Assembly: GCF_043555885.1 (NCBI RefSeq)
Contig: NZ_JBIGHX010000008.1
Span: 248,001 to 312,000, forward strand
Length of the DNA: 64,000 bases
Origin: Pelomonas lactea
GTDB lineage: Bacteria; Pseudomonadota; Gammaproteobacteria; Burkholderiales; Burkholderiaceae_C
Direction: 5' to 3'
Position numbers and translations under genes: made by a program. Positions 56,086 through 64,000 of the stretch are shown piece after piece. Positions within the stretch are counted from its first letter, which is position 1, and each line of letters begins with the position of its first letter. The notes beneath the pieces were generated by a model. The model did not search any database. It saw nothing but the letters and a program-made list of their open reading frames with translations, and was not told where the DNA came from.

Positions 56086-57180
56086 TTAATGCTCCTTCGA
56101 GCACAGAGCGCCATAGTTGTCCTCCGCAGCCTGCGCGACAGAGCGCCCGTGCTCTGCCAGGCGTTCGAACTGCTCGACAGAAAGGCGGCTGAGCGACGTC
56201 GGGAATCGCATCGCATACAGCGCTTCGGCGTCGGGCTCCTCCGGTTTGGGCCCTGCGATATATAGGAACGCGCCTCTGGCCTTGCCGCCCTGTAGAAAGT
56301 TCGAGAAGGCTCGCACGCGAAGCGACCGCACCTGCTCGGACATCACATCGGTGATCCGTCGGAGACGGAATATGTTCAGCGGGTTCGATTCGAACCCTGG
56401 CGCAAGCGGCAGCCCTGCGTCCGAGGCGACGATGCACTCGTCGCCAACTTTCGAGCGTTGACGGCCTGCGTCGAACAGGGGCTCCAAGCCAAGGTTGTCG
56501 TACACACCACCGTCGTACAGGTGGAGGTTTCGAAACGGAAGGGTAACGACCTGCTCGCTGCCGGGCGTCGTGCCCCAGCGGCGCTTTTTCCATTCGAAGC
56601 TGTCCGCACGCAGCGTGAGCGGTCCGATGAGGCCAGGGAACGCAGCGGACACAGCCATAGCATTCGCCAAGGGGAAGGTGTGACAGTCCTCCGCGTACCC
56701 AAGCTCGTAGTCACCCATCTGGCCCGCCTTGAAACGGAAGCGCTTTCCGTTCTCGGCCGTCGTGCCGTTGATCGACCACTCGGGAGTGCGGGGAAGCGCC
56801 GATAGGGGCGCCTGAATCTGCCATTCTTTGCGAAGCGCGAGGCCGAGGAGATTGGCGCGGGACAGCAGGAAGCGCCAGTTCAACGGGTTCAGCAGTTGGC
56901 GGAACGCACCCCACATGAGGCTTCGCTCACAAAGCGCCGCTCTCAACTGCGGGTAGACGTGTGTCAGGTATTCGCTCGAGGAGGGCCACTTCATCCCGTT
57001 GAACTGAAAGATCAGCCCGGTCAAGAGGCTCCCGCCAGAGACAGTTGAAATGCGAGTGACCCGTTCGAGTAGATCGCGCTCGGCCATCCAGCGAAGGACG
57101 CCTGCGTGAAACACTATGGCCCTGACGCCTCCGCCGGAAAGCGCCAGGGCAATGCCGCGTCCTTGCTCTGCCTGCGTCAA
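56086..57180 (-). CDS. patatin-like phospholipase, effector candidate
   Basis: 364 residues from a TTG that overlaps the stop of the E2-E1-JAB gene (TTGA). Patatin catalytic parts are all present: oxyanion-hole SGGGVRA (15-21), nucleophile Ser48 in TVSGGSLL, and Asp223 in LYDGGVYDNLG. Length and layout match CapV, the membrane-degrading effector of many CBASS operons, which is switched on by a cyclic dinucleotide. No nucleotidyltransferase is found nearby, so how this one is activated is open. Last gene of the three-gene coupled unit. Confidence 0.85.
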   Translation of the reverse strand: MTQAEQGRGIALALSGGGVRAIVFHAGVLRWMAERDLLERVTRISTVSGGSLLTGLIFQFNGMKWPSSSEYLTHVYPQLRAALCERSLMWGAFRQLLNPLNWRFLLSRANLLGLALRKEWQIQAPLSALPRTPEWSINGTTAENGKRFRFKAGQMGDYELGYAEDCHTFPLANAMAVSAAFPGLIGPLTLRADSFEWKKRRWGTTPGSEQVVTLPFRNLHLYDGGVYDNLGLEPLFDAGRQRSKVGDECIVASDAGLPLAPGFESNPLNIFRLRRITDVMSEQVRSLRVRAFSNFLQGGKARGAFLYIAGPKPEEPDAEALYAMRFPTSLSRLSVEQFERLAEHGRSVAQAAEDNYGALCSKEH

Positions 57181-59417
57181 CGCACCTCTCCTTGGCTGAT
57201 GAAGATGTCCGTGTCCCCGACGATCAGCTGGAGGACGGGTAGCCCGTCGCTCGACATCTCCAAAGACAGATGGGCCATCTGCACCCGGTCGTCGATGCTC
57301 GGCGTCGTGGAATGGCCTCGCGGGTGGCTATGCCATTCGCCGACGTACTTCACGTTGCCCGCAGTTCGCTTCATAGCCTCCTCCACGGTCGGCGCCAGGT
57401 CTTCCTTGCCTCGCTCGAATCCGGTGGGCGAGGCCTTGCTGTCCGGCGGCTCGGGCAGAGCGTCAACGATGACCACCATCTTCTCGATGAAGTCGTAGTA
57501 GCCCAGCAGCACACCACCGGTTTCATTCGGCAGTTTGGCGGCCCGCATAGCCCTCAGGCGCCGTTCCACACCCGCGTCCATGAAGAGCTTCATTTCACCG
57601 AGGTCAATTGAGCCTTCCTCTTCCGCCTGGACGTCGTGCACCGTGACCTGTCCGGTGTCGCCGTCACGCTGCCAGATGCGAATGCGCGCGCCAGCCTGCG
57701 ACAGGGCCTGCCGCACCTGGTCGGCCAAGCTGCCTGCATGCGTCATGATGAGCGAGTACGGCATCACGGCCGAGATGTCTCGACAACTGGCCCCGCTCCA
57801 GAAGGTCGAGGCGTTGCCGGCGAGGTGGTCTTTGCCGAAGTCGTTTCGGATGAGCGCCCGGTAATACTGGGCCTCGAGCGTGCGGAGCCGCAGCTTGCGG
57901 GCAGCGTCCTCCATTAGCAGCACCGAGTCGCGGCCGTTTGGCGTCAGGAACACCGATGCATGGCGTGCAGCGCCGTCGCGAGAACTCACCGCGCGGGGGT
58001 ACTCGAGCGTGGTCGAGGCATCAACAACCAGGGCCGGCGAGTCGATTGCCGCCGCGACCTTGTCGTTGGTGAACTCGCAGGCATCGGCTTCAATATCCGT
58101 CACGATGCTCGCGTCCAGCATGGCTGAGACATGGAGCGCCCGCACGACGGCCGTCTTGGGCAACCCTACGTGCTCTCGCATCGCGATGTGTCGCGAAAGG
58201 TTGTGGGGCTTGACGTGATCCTTGTCAATGACAGTCCACTTGCCCCAGCCCATGCGCCCCCACAAAGACGCCAGCAGGCTACCCAGCGAGCCGACGCCGA
58301 TCAACGTGGCTTCCGGCCCGGGCTCCGTGATACCGGACTGGGCGCGCGCCGCCTTCGCGCTGTTGAACTGGAGGACCTCTGACGTGAGCAGAGCAACCGA
58401 CTTCCACGCATCCGCTGGTTGCGTGCGGAGGACATCCTGGAAGTACCGCCCTGCGTGCTTCATCAGCACGCCAAGCTTTTCGCCAAGCTCAAGCAGGCTT
58501 CCAGCGAGCACGAACGCCTGGTGGCGCGTGCGCTCTGGCTCGACGTCTGCAGTGCGCTTGACTGGGATGTTTAAGAGCACGAGGGTGAATTCCTCGTCGG
58601 ACGTCGGCAGGGCCCCGTCGTGACCGACGCGCGGCTGAACAAGGGCCTTCAGCTCGGCGAGTAGGTCCAATCCCCGGCCTTCCAGAAGACCTTGCAGCTC
58701 CGCAAGCGTAGCCGGCTCAGGCATCACCTCGCCTTGAATGACGGGGGGGAGGTCAAGCTGCACCAACGACACCGGTAGGAGACCTTCACAGGCGTTCGGC
58801 ACAAGCCTCAACGTCAGACGACCATTCGCCAGCTTCATGCCGGGTACTACGGAGAACCTGCCCCCCTCCTTCTTGCGTAGCTCGTCGAAGTTCCAGGGCA
58901 GCACAAGCTCGTAGTCGGCAATGAAGAAAAGCTGCTCGACTGGCTGGTCCGCCGCGTGAAGCGTCCCCTTCGCGGAGTTCTCGAGCCACCACTGGATTCG
59001 GCGCAGGAAGGTCTCGGGTGTCCATTCACGCAGCACCGCCTTGACCGGCTCAAAATAGAGGCACAGGTCAGCAGGGGCGTTGGGGCCGACTCGGTTCTGG
59101 TGCAGCAGCCGCGGGAAGGCCTTACGCAAAGCCCAGACGTTCACCAGAACTTTGGGGTCGGCACGCACCACGACTGCTATGCGCTCGCGGTACTTGATGC
59201 CGGCGGCGTTCTTGGAGGGCACGCCGCGCGTCTTCACCTCCATGACGATGAACTCGGCCGTCGTATTGTCGTCACCGCCCAGCCGTGCATATTTTTCGAC
59301 GGTGAAGTCCCTGTTTCGCCGGGCCGCGGCCGCTATCGCCTTGGTCCGAGGCAGTGTCAGCGCTGCTTCGTCGGACAGGGTCTCGCCGCGAAGCTCATAG
59401 AACTCATCGTCGGCCAT
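57177..59417 (-). CDS. E2-E1-JAB triple-fusion ubiquitin-like conjugation/deconjugation protein
   Basis: 746 residues. The E2-like part has DLCLYFEP with candidate Cys119, then WTPETFLRRIQWWLENSAKG, as in CBASS Cap2. The E1 (ThiF) adenylation domain carries LIGVGSLGSLLA (372-383), VIDKDHVKPHNLSRH and the candidate catalytic Cys545 in SGASCRDIS. The C-terminal JAB/JAMM metalloprotease has Glu632 (NETGGVLLGY), His696 and His698 (EWHSHPRG) and Asp710. So conjugating (Cap2-like) and removing (Cap3-like) activities are joined in one chain. The ATG overlaps the MBL gene stop (TGATG). Its substrate is probably a protein encoded beside it. Confidence 0.85.
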   Translation of the reverse strand: MADDEFYELRGETLSDEAALTLPRTKAIAAAARRNRDFTVEKYARLGGDDNTTAEFIVMEVKTRGVPSKNAAGIKYRERIAVVVRADPKVLVNVWALRKAFPRLLHQNRVGPNAPADLCLYFEPVKAVLREWTPETFLRRIQWWLENSAKGTLHAADQPVEQLFFIADYELVLPWNFDELRKKEGGRFSVVPGMKLANGRLTLRLVPNACEGLLPVSLVQLDLPPVIQGEVMPEPATLAELQGLLEGRGLDLLAELKALVQPRVGHDGALPTSDEEFTLVLLNIPVKRTADVEPERTRHQAFVLAGSLLELGEKLGVLMKHAGRYFQDVLRTQPADAWKSVALLTSEVLQFNSAKAARAQSGITEPGPEATLIGVGSLGSLLASLWGRMGWGKWTVIDKDHVKPHNLSRHIAMREHVGLPKTAVVRALHVSAMLDASIVTDIEADACEFTNDKVAAAIDSPALVVDASTTLEYPRAVSSRDGAARHASVFLTPNGRDSVLLMEDAARKLRLRTLEAQYYRALIRNDFGKDHLAGNASTFWSGASCRDISAVMPYSLIMTHAGSLADQVRQALSQAGARIRIWQRDGDTGQVTVHDVQAEEEGSIDLGEMKLFMDAGVERRLRAMRAAKLPNETGGVLLGYYDFIEKMVVIVDALPEPPDSKASPTGFERGKEDLAPTVEEAMKRTAGNVKYVGEWHSHPRGHSTTPSIDDRVQMAHLSLEMSSDGLPVLQLIVGDTDIFISQGEVR

Positions 59418-60571
59418 CAGCCAGCCCGGGGCGCGACGGAGCGCACGATGGCTGCTGCGCCGGCTACAGCAGCGCTTTTGAGCGACAAACCCTGACTGGT
59501 GATTTCGAACTCGATTGGCTCGGGGGCGTTCGCCCGAGGCTCTTCGCCCGTCACCAGAAAGTCGTTGCCGTCAACCTTCTTGACGTACTCCTCGTAGGTA
59601 TTGCGAGCCTGGATGTGGGGCGGCTGTTCCTGCTTGTAGGCTTCTTTGATGTCCGGGATCGGCCGGCTGCTGCTGACGATGTACGACCCAGGCTTACCGC
59701 CGAGGAGAATCTTCTCGACGCCCGGCTTGGGCGTCGTCTTCTTCTCGCCCTTTTCGTCGCTGAGGGCCTTGTAGCTGCAGTGATGAGGGATGTTGAAGAT
59801 GTCCCAGGCCAGGCGGTCCATGTTGTCGTGCTTCTTGGTCGTCTCGACGATTTCCTCCAGCACCTCCCAGGTCGAGTCGCCGACCTCGAGGTAGTCATAG
59901 AGGTCGCTGCCGATCTGCATCCGGACATTGAAGATCAGCGACGCATCGTTGCGCACGATGTCTTCACCGTCCCCGCAGTGCTTGATGAAAGGGGAGTGGC
60001 AGAAGACCTCAAGGGCATCCTGTACCAGGCTGAAGCCCGGGACGAGCTGGCCGGCGTCGATGAACAAGTGGTCGCGAGCGTCGGACGCCAACCCCTTCTT
60101 CTTCAGCTCCTTCTCGAGCCAGTCGATCAGCACCTTCGGTCGTGAGAAGACAAGAATGCCCTTGCCCTCGAGGAGCCGGTGCCGGGCCTCCAAGCACAGC
60201 ACGTATTCTTCGCGCTCTGGGTTGTCCTCCGGTTCGACCAGCAGCATCGCTGCGGGGAACCACATCTCTTTCGCGAATTTGCGTTCGCCGCCTTGCTTCT
60301 TCTTGTCGTGCTCGAGGTGGAAAAAGTCGGTACTACCCTGGATATGGTCCAGGTCGCCGTGCGTGAAGGCGACGACATCGAAATAGTTTTTGCCTGAGCC
60401 TTTCAGCTCCGAGCGAAGCCGGCTCGCCAGGTCAATCTCGGGTTCGTCTGAATCCTCCCCCTTGGCGCAGTGCCGGTAGTCGAACAGCAGGCGCCGGCCC
60501 TCCGTGGTGATGACCTGCGACGTGTCTCCGTTCCCGACCGGGTAGAAGACTACTTTGTGTGCCTTTGCCAT
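59417..60571 (-). CDS. ComEC-like metallo-beta-lactamase-fold protein, C-terminal Gly
   Basis: 384 residues. Metal ligands: THGDLDH (His71, Asp73, Asp75, His76), a GD step at 231-232 (EVGDST) and IPHHCSYKAL (His263/264). This is the ComEC/Rec2-type site (HxDxDH). It may be a nuclease or nucleotide phosphodiesterase. The last 25 residues are a flexible Ala/Val/Ser tail ending in Arg-Ala-Gly. A terminal Gly is what Cap2-type E1/E2 proteins conjugate in CBASS nucleotidyltransferases, and here the conjugation gene follows directly. It is the first gene of the operon and sits where a CD-NTase would be expected. Confidence 0.75.
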   Translation of the reverse strand: MAKAHKVVFYPVGNGDTSQVITTEGRRLLFDYRHCAKGEDSDEPEIDLASRLRSELKGSGKNYFDVVAFTHGDLDHIQGSTDFFHLEHDKKKQGGERKFAKEMWFPAAMLLVEPEDNPEREEYVLCLEARHRLLEGKGILVFSRPKVLIDWLEKELKKKGLASDARDHLFIDAGQLVPGFSLVQDALEVFCHSPFIKHCGDGEDIVRNDASLIFNVRMQIGSDLYDYLEVGDSTWEVLEEIVETTKKHDNMDRLAWDIFNIPHHCSYKALSDEKGEKKTTPKPGVEKILLGGKPGSYIVSSSRPIPDIKEAYKQEQPPHIQARNTYEEYVKKVDGNDFLVTGEEPRANAPEPIEFEITSQGLSLKSAAVAGAAAIVRSVAPRAG

Positions 60572-60595
60572 AGATACCCTGAGCGATTTCGGTTG

Positions 60596-60622
60596 TTAGC
60601 ACTCGTTCTCTATGAGTGCTAG
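60596..60622. promoter_or_regulatory. CIRCE-like inverted repeat upstream of the MBL/E2-E1-JAB/patatin operon
   Basis: TTAGCACTC (60596-60604), nine bases, then GAGTGCTAG (60614-60622). This is the HrcA operator CIRCE (TTAGCACTC-N9-GAGTGCTAA) with one mismatch in the last base. It lies 25 bases upstream of the operon's ATG. No chaperone gene is near. Confidence 0.75.
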
Positions 60623-60856
60623 CAACAAATGTAACGATGATGCGACGCCGGAGCAATCGGGTTGCGGCTCGGCAACGGCAGTGTGAAGGTGGGGTGGCTC
60701 ACCAGGTGAGCCTGGGTTTCCGCAGAATCGTCAGGGCGTAGGCAAGATCGCGGGCCGGCGAAACCGCAGCCGGTAGCACCGCTGGTCACCGCTGTGAGAA
60801 GTGGCTAACCCCCGCTGAAAATCCTGCGGCATCGCAGTAAGACGAGACGGGACGAA

Positions 60857-61732
60857 ATGACACCACCCCTCCACGACGGCGCCCTGCAGATTTTTGACGT
60901 GGACCACGGCCAGTGCGCGCTGCTGACGATTCCGTTCGGTCCGAACCACGCCTACCGGGTTCTCATCGACTGCGGGCACGCGGTGAACTTTCGCGGGGCG
61001 CCATGGTATCCAGGTCGGCACCTGCAGTCGTTGGGGGTGAACTACCTCGATATGCTGGTTTGCACGAACTACGACGAGGACCACATGTCAGGCTTTCCAG
61101 ACCTGGAGGCTTGCGGGATCACGGTCGGCTGCATTCTGGGCAATCCCACCGTGCCCGCCGGGACCATCGTGCGCCTCAAGACTGAGGGGGGGCAGAACAA
61201 CCTCGGCAGGGGTATCGAGGCGGTCGCGAATGCGCTCGCCGCGCGCCAGTCGATTGGCTGGCGGCAGGTTCCGCCAGACATACCGGGCGTCGGCATGATC
61301 TGGTCTTGGAACCCTTGCACCCGGTTCAACGACGAGAACAACTTGAGCCTGGTGTTCACCCTTGACGTGTATGGTCACCGGTTCATGTTTCCGGGCGACC
61401 TGGAATTGCAGGGGTGGCGTCATCTGCTGGAGACCTGTCCCCCTTTCCGCACAACGGTGGCCGGGGTTGAGGTGCTCATTGCGTCACACCACGGCCGCAG
61501 GAGCGGCCTATATCCCGAGATGTTCAGCGTCTATGGCTGCTCACCGAAGCTTGTGGTAATCAGCGACGACTACAAGCAATACGACACCCAAGAGACCACC
61601 GGGTTCTACGGCAGCAAGGCCAGCGGCATATACGGATTTCGAAACGAGCAAGGAGTGCGCAGGGTGCTGACCACCCGCTGCGATGGCCCTATCCTTTTCT
61701 CGTTTCAGGGCCGGGAATGCTTCGTGTACTGA
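60857..61732 (+). CDS. second ComEC-like metallo-beta-lactamase protein, divergent
   Basis: 291 residues. DVDHGQCALLTI and VLIDCGHA open the fold; the metal motif is CTNYDEDHMSGF, so the first His is Asn (NxDxDH). FPGDLELQGW and ASHHGRRSG supply further ligands. Competence ComEC-type MBL domains are nucleases. Here the altered first ligand may lower or change activity. It is transcribed away from the operon that begins with another MBL gene, 285 bases apart, and the two may share regulation through the CIRCE-like repeat or belong to one system. Confidence 0.75.
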   Translation: MTPPLHDGALQIFDVDHGQCALLTIPFGPNHAYRVLIDCGHAVNFRGAPWYPGRHLQSLGVNYLDMLVCTNYDEDHMSGFPDLEACGITVGCILGNPTVPAGTIVRLKTEGGQNNLGRGIEAVANALAARQSIGWRQVPPDIPGVGMIWSWNPCTRFNDENNLSLVFTLDVYGHRFMFPGDLELQGWRHLLETCPPFRTTVAGVEVLIASHHGRRSGLYPEMFSVYGCSPKLVVISDDYKQYDTQETTGFYGSKASGIYGFRNEQGVRRVLTTRCDGPILFSFQGRECFVY

Positions 61733-61841
61733 CGCCCCAGGATGGCACTTATGTCGCGGGCGAAAGCTAGGAGCACCCTTTCAAGTGCGGACGCATCTGG
61801 TCGTCGGTGGGGAATTTCGTGCAGCCGTATCCGACGTCAGC

Positions 61842-62318
61842 TCAACCGCCTGACACCACCCGCAACCAGGGCCCAAAGGTCTCCTTCAGACAACCGTGGC
61901 AAATGTCGAGGTCGAAGCGCCTCCTGACATCAAGGGCAGAGCCGATACCTCCGTCGAAGCTCAGCTGCAGGAGATTGGTCAATCCGTCGTCAGCGCTGTA
62001 CTGCGCCGCGGCACCGCAGCGGTCGCATCGGAACTGAGGAACCGAGGGCGTGAGCCTGACGCGCTCTGCGCGCACGATGCCTCCGGACGCCACTGGACGC
62101 GGATTGCTGTCGACGTCTATGGAATCGGCCCAGAGCAGCCAATCCTCGTAGAACATCGCTATGGTCCCTTCCGGTAGAAGGAGCAAGGCACGCCGGCCGC
62201 GGGCAAAGCGCTCGCAGTGGTCCTGCAGGCGACTCGGGATGTCCGACATGAGGACGTACCTCGTACCCAGTTGCGTCGAATGGACCGGCGTGAAACGCCG
62301 TTCGGGAATATCTTCCAT
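61842..62318 (-). CDS. zinc-ribbon protein, unknown
   Basis: 158 residues. One pair of Cys motifs, FRCDRCGAA (about 97-105) and DICHGCLKE (about 137-145), makes a zinc ribbon. The N-terminal half is alpha/beta (RRALLLLPEGTIAMFYEDW). It ends GPWLRVVSGG. Lies 105 bases downstream of another zinc-ribbon gene on the same strand. No family known to me. Confidence 0.6.
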   Translation of the reverse strand: MEDIPERRFTPVHSTQLGTRYVLMSDIPSRLQDHCERFARGRRALLLLPEGTIAMFYEDWLLWADSIDVDSNPRPVASGGIVRAERVRLTPSVPQFRCDRCGAAAQYSADDGLTNLLQLSFDGGIGSALDVRRRFDLDICHGCLKETFGPWLRVVSGG

Positions 62319-62423
62319 GTGCCGACCTCGCTTCGATCAGATGGCCATGAAGCAGTCGCGACCGACACCGGTGTGACGGTCGGGAGTGCCGTCCACCACG
62401 CACCGGCGCAACGCCGGCCAGGT

Positions 62424-63059
62424 TCATCCGTAGCCTCTTTGGACGGCTTGCGCCACCAGGTCGTTCAAGACTTCGCGCCGGCTTTGCGTGCACAAGAACT
62501 CCTCAGGAAGGCGCCCGTCGAGTTCCTTGTTCGGCTTGCGAAGCCAGGTGCTAGTCCATAGCCCGGGGTCCACGGCGAGCCTCGCACCCGCTGTGTTCTG
62601 GGCCAGTTCTATGCGACCGGTCAACGAGGCGATGAAGAGGAGCACCTCCGTCCGCTCTGCATCCAGAGATGCCCATGTGCGGATGCCAGCTGGTATAGCG
62701 TCGGCCTCGAGGTCGACCCACTTGCCCAGCGTTGCGCCGTCGACGCGCAGCCCGCGGGCCAATCTGGTCAACTGGTAGAACGGCAAGCCATCCTGAGAAG
62801 CGAGGATGATGTCGCCCGCCGTGGCGTTCGCCCAGTGAGCAAACTGAACTTCGAAGGCGCAGGTCACGGCCGAGGGATAGCCGAACTCGCCAGGCGCGGT
62901 GTCTGGCGCGTCTGCTATCTGGCGGAACTGGACAGTCCTTGTGCTGCAGAGCGCGCAACGGAGACGCCGCGAGCGGGCTTCCTCGCTGAGCTCCGTGATG
63001 CCGGTTGGACCTACAACTTGGTGGATAGTCCTGCAGTGAGGGCAAAGAGACAGCTTCAT
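62424..63059 (-). CDS. zinc-ribbon protein, unknown
   Basis: 211 residues. The N-terminus MKLSLCPHCRTIHQV with LRCALCSTRTVQF about 30 residues later is a four-Cys zinc ribbon. The rest is alpha/beta with WVDLEADAIPAGIRTW. The ATG overlaps the stop of the upstream gene (ATGA), so it is translated with it. Function unknown. Confidence 0.6.
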   Translation of the reverse strand: MKLSLCPHCRTIHQVVGPTGITELSEEARSRRLRCALCSTRTVQFRQIADAPDTAPGEFGYPSAVTCAFEVQFAHWANATAGDIILASQDGLPFYQLTRLARGLRVDGATLGKWVDLEADAIPAGIRTWASLDAERTEVLLFIASLTGRIELAQNTAGARLAVDPGLWTSTWLRKPNKELDGRLPEEFLCTQSRREVLNDLVAQAVQRGYG

Positions 63060-63814
63060 GGTGTACGGCCCTCATCGTTGCCTGATCCGTCTGCCGCGGC
63101 TTCCTCGGGGGGCAACAACCGGGCGCGCACTACTCGAGTGGCGTACTCCCCCTCAATGTCGCACTCGACCCTCTGGCCGACTTGCAGCTCGCGCCAGTCA
63201 ATCCCAGGCGTTCGTTTGCCAATGCTCACGGTCAAGTCACCAGCCGCTTCCAGACGCACAAGTTCGAACTCGGGCAGCACGGCCGCCACGATTGCAATGA
63301 CGCGTTCAGGCTTGCCAGGCGGCAGCAGCGTTCGCCGCCGTTCCACAGCAGATGGGGGAGGGCTGGCCTGCAGGACTGCCGTTAGCACGGCGCTTCTTTC
63401 TCGCGCGGAGCCAGCAAGCCACTCTCGTATTTCGACCAGCGCATGGTCCTCGTCGCCGCGAGAGGGATCGCAGAGGATCGTGTTGTCTGCCAAAGGCCCG
63501 TCAGGCTCGGCCCGCGAGTTCTCAAGCACGACGAAGTCAGTGACGTCATGCTCGTGCACGTAGGCCGCTATGGGGCCAGCGAGTTCTGCGGCGCCTGCAA
63601 TCTCTATGTGTCGTGTCCCGAGCGCGGCAAGAAGGATTTCTGCAGCCACGATTGGGTACAACTTATCTGAGTCCCGGTTGAACACCACCTGGACGTCGTT
63701 CTGAGGAGCCAGGTCAGCGCCGAGCTGGCCTATCCACTGCACGGCCTCAACGTACTCGGCATCGCGGCTTAGCGGCCCCAGCACCGTGTCCATGGAGAGG
63801 AACAATGCGCGCAC
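63056..63814 (-). CDS. uncharacterised protein with possible HAD-like start and OB-like end
   Basis: 252 residues from a GTG at 63814 (an ATG at 63793 is possible). MRALFLSMDTVLGPLSRD resembles a HAD-fold opening but has Ser where the nucleophile Asp is expected, so phosphatase activity is doubtful. The last 60 residues (LTVSIGKRTPGIDWRELQVG onward) may form an OB or cold-shock-like barrel. It is preceded by a gene that ends seven bases upstream and overlaps the zinc-ribbon gene below. Confidence 0.55.
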   Translation of the reverse strand: MRALFLSMDTVLGPLSRDAEYVEAVQWIGQLGADLAPQNDVQVVFNRDSDKLYPIVAAEILLAALGTRHIEIAGAAELAGPIAAYVHEHDVTDFVVLENSRAEPDGPLADNTILCDPSRGDEDHALVEIREWLAGSARERSAVLTAVLQASPPPSAVERRRTLLPPGKPERVIAIVAAVLPEFELVRLEAAGDLTVSIGKRTPGIDWRELQVGQRVECDIEGEYATRVVRARLLPPEEAAADGSGNDEGRTP

Positions 63815-63820
63815 GACCCA

Positions 63821-64000
63821 TCACCAATTGAAGTGGCGCGACCAGTTGACTTGCAAGACGACCTTGCGCTGCAAGATGTCATCGGGGTCGATGTTCTCGC
63901 CGTCGAGCAGGCACAACCCTCTCGGGCCGCCGAGTTCGTAGAGGTACACGGGCACGCCATTGCACTTCCCTCTGACGACGAAATGGACGTACAGGCGAGA
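63821..64000 (-). CDS. gene entering from the right edge, C-terminal 59 codons only
   Basis: The minus strand is open from the edge to a TGA at 63821-63823: LYVHFVVRGKCNGVPVYLYE, then a short linker to DILQRKVVLQVNWSRHFNW. The reading is clean and the stop is seven bases before the next start, so it belongs to the same operon. Family cannot be told from this piece. Confidence 0.65.
   Translation of the reverse strand, partial: SRLYVHFVVRGKCNGVPVYLYELGGPRGLCLLDGENIDPDDILQRKVVLQVNWSRHFNW

Noticed and set aside
56086..60571. Calling the patatin/E2-E1-JAB locus a standard CBASS system
   Set aside because: No CD-NTase motif (GS with two Asp) is found in any frame nearby, and the MBL protein is not one, so the name would be unsupported.

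Overview
The window is GC-rich DNA of Burkholderiales type (Betaproteobacteria). This is an inference from codon use, an H-NS protein with the betaproteobacterial C-terminus, and czc/cus gene sets of Cupriavidus/Variovorax style. The first 640 bases are chromosomal: folA (running off the left edge) preceded by the last 59 codons of thyA. At about 640/641 thyA is cut by a large mobile island that fills the rest of the window. Its right end is not visible. The island starts with a four-gene recombination operon: three tyrosine recombinases plus a small coiled-coil protein. This matches the ginABCD module of GInt islands. A complete, divergent thyA follows 22 bases after ginD, so the island appears to carry a replacement for the gene it disrupts.

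From 7.4 to 27.3 kb is accessory and conflict DNA. It holds an unknown soluble/membrane pair, a FRG-domain protein, a membrane coiled-coil protein, a complete ABC-three-component (ABC-3C) operon with a nuclease-like first gene, a coupled pair of PD-(D/E)XK-like proteins, a KfrA-like regulator with a four-half-site operator, an H-NS-like protein with a lysine/alanine tail, a secreted thermonuclease and a 1977-residue DUF4011/SF1 helicase/Vsr-like nuclease protein (Hhe type).

From 27.3 to 49.5 kb is a metal module: cusCBA with a CusB-CusF fusion, ynfA, a small MerR-controlled cysteine-rich cluster, and a single long zinc/cadmium/cobalt run (cadA-czcI-czcCBA-czcD) read from a CadR-type promoter. 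Next come a GDT1-type manganese exporter behind a yybP-ykoY riboswitch, a carbohydrate porin, and an NRAMP-like transporter whose metal-site residues differ from canonical MntH. An IS110-family element closes this part.

From 51 to 64 kb small unknown genes and gene debris (AraC and SF1 helicase remnants) lead to the most unusual locus. It is a tightly overlapping operon of a ComEC-like metallo-beta-lactamase protein ending in Gly, an E2-E1-JAB triple fusion, and a patatin phospholipase, with a CIRCE-like inverted repeat just upstream. It looks like type II CBASS with the nucleotidyltransferase replaced by the metallo-beta-lactamase protein. A NucS-like nuclease and a HEPN-motif protein lie downstream. 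A second ComEC-like protein is divergent from it, and a zinc-ribbon gene cluster runs off the right edge.
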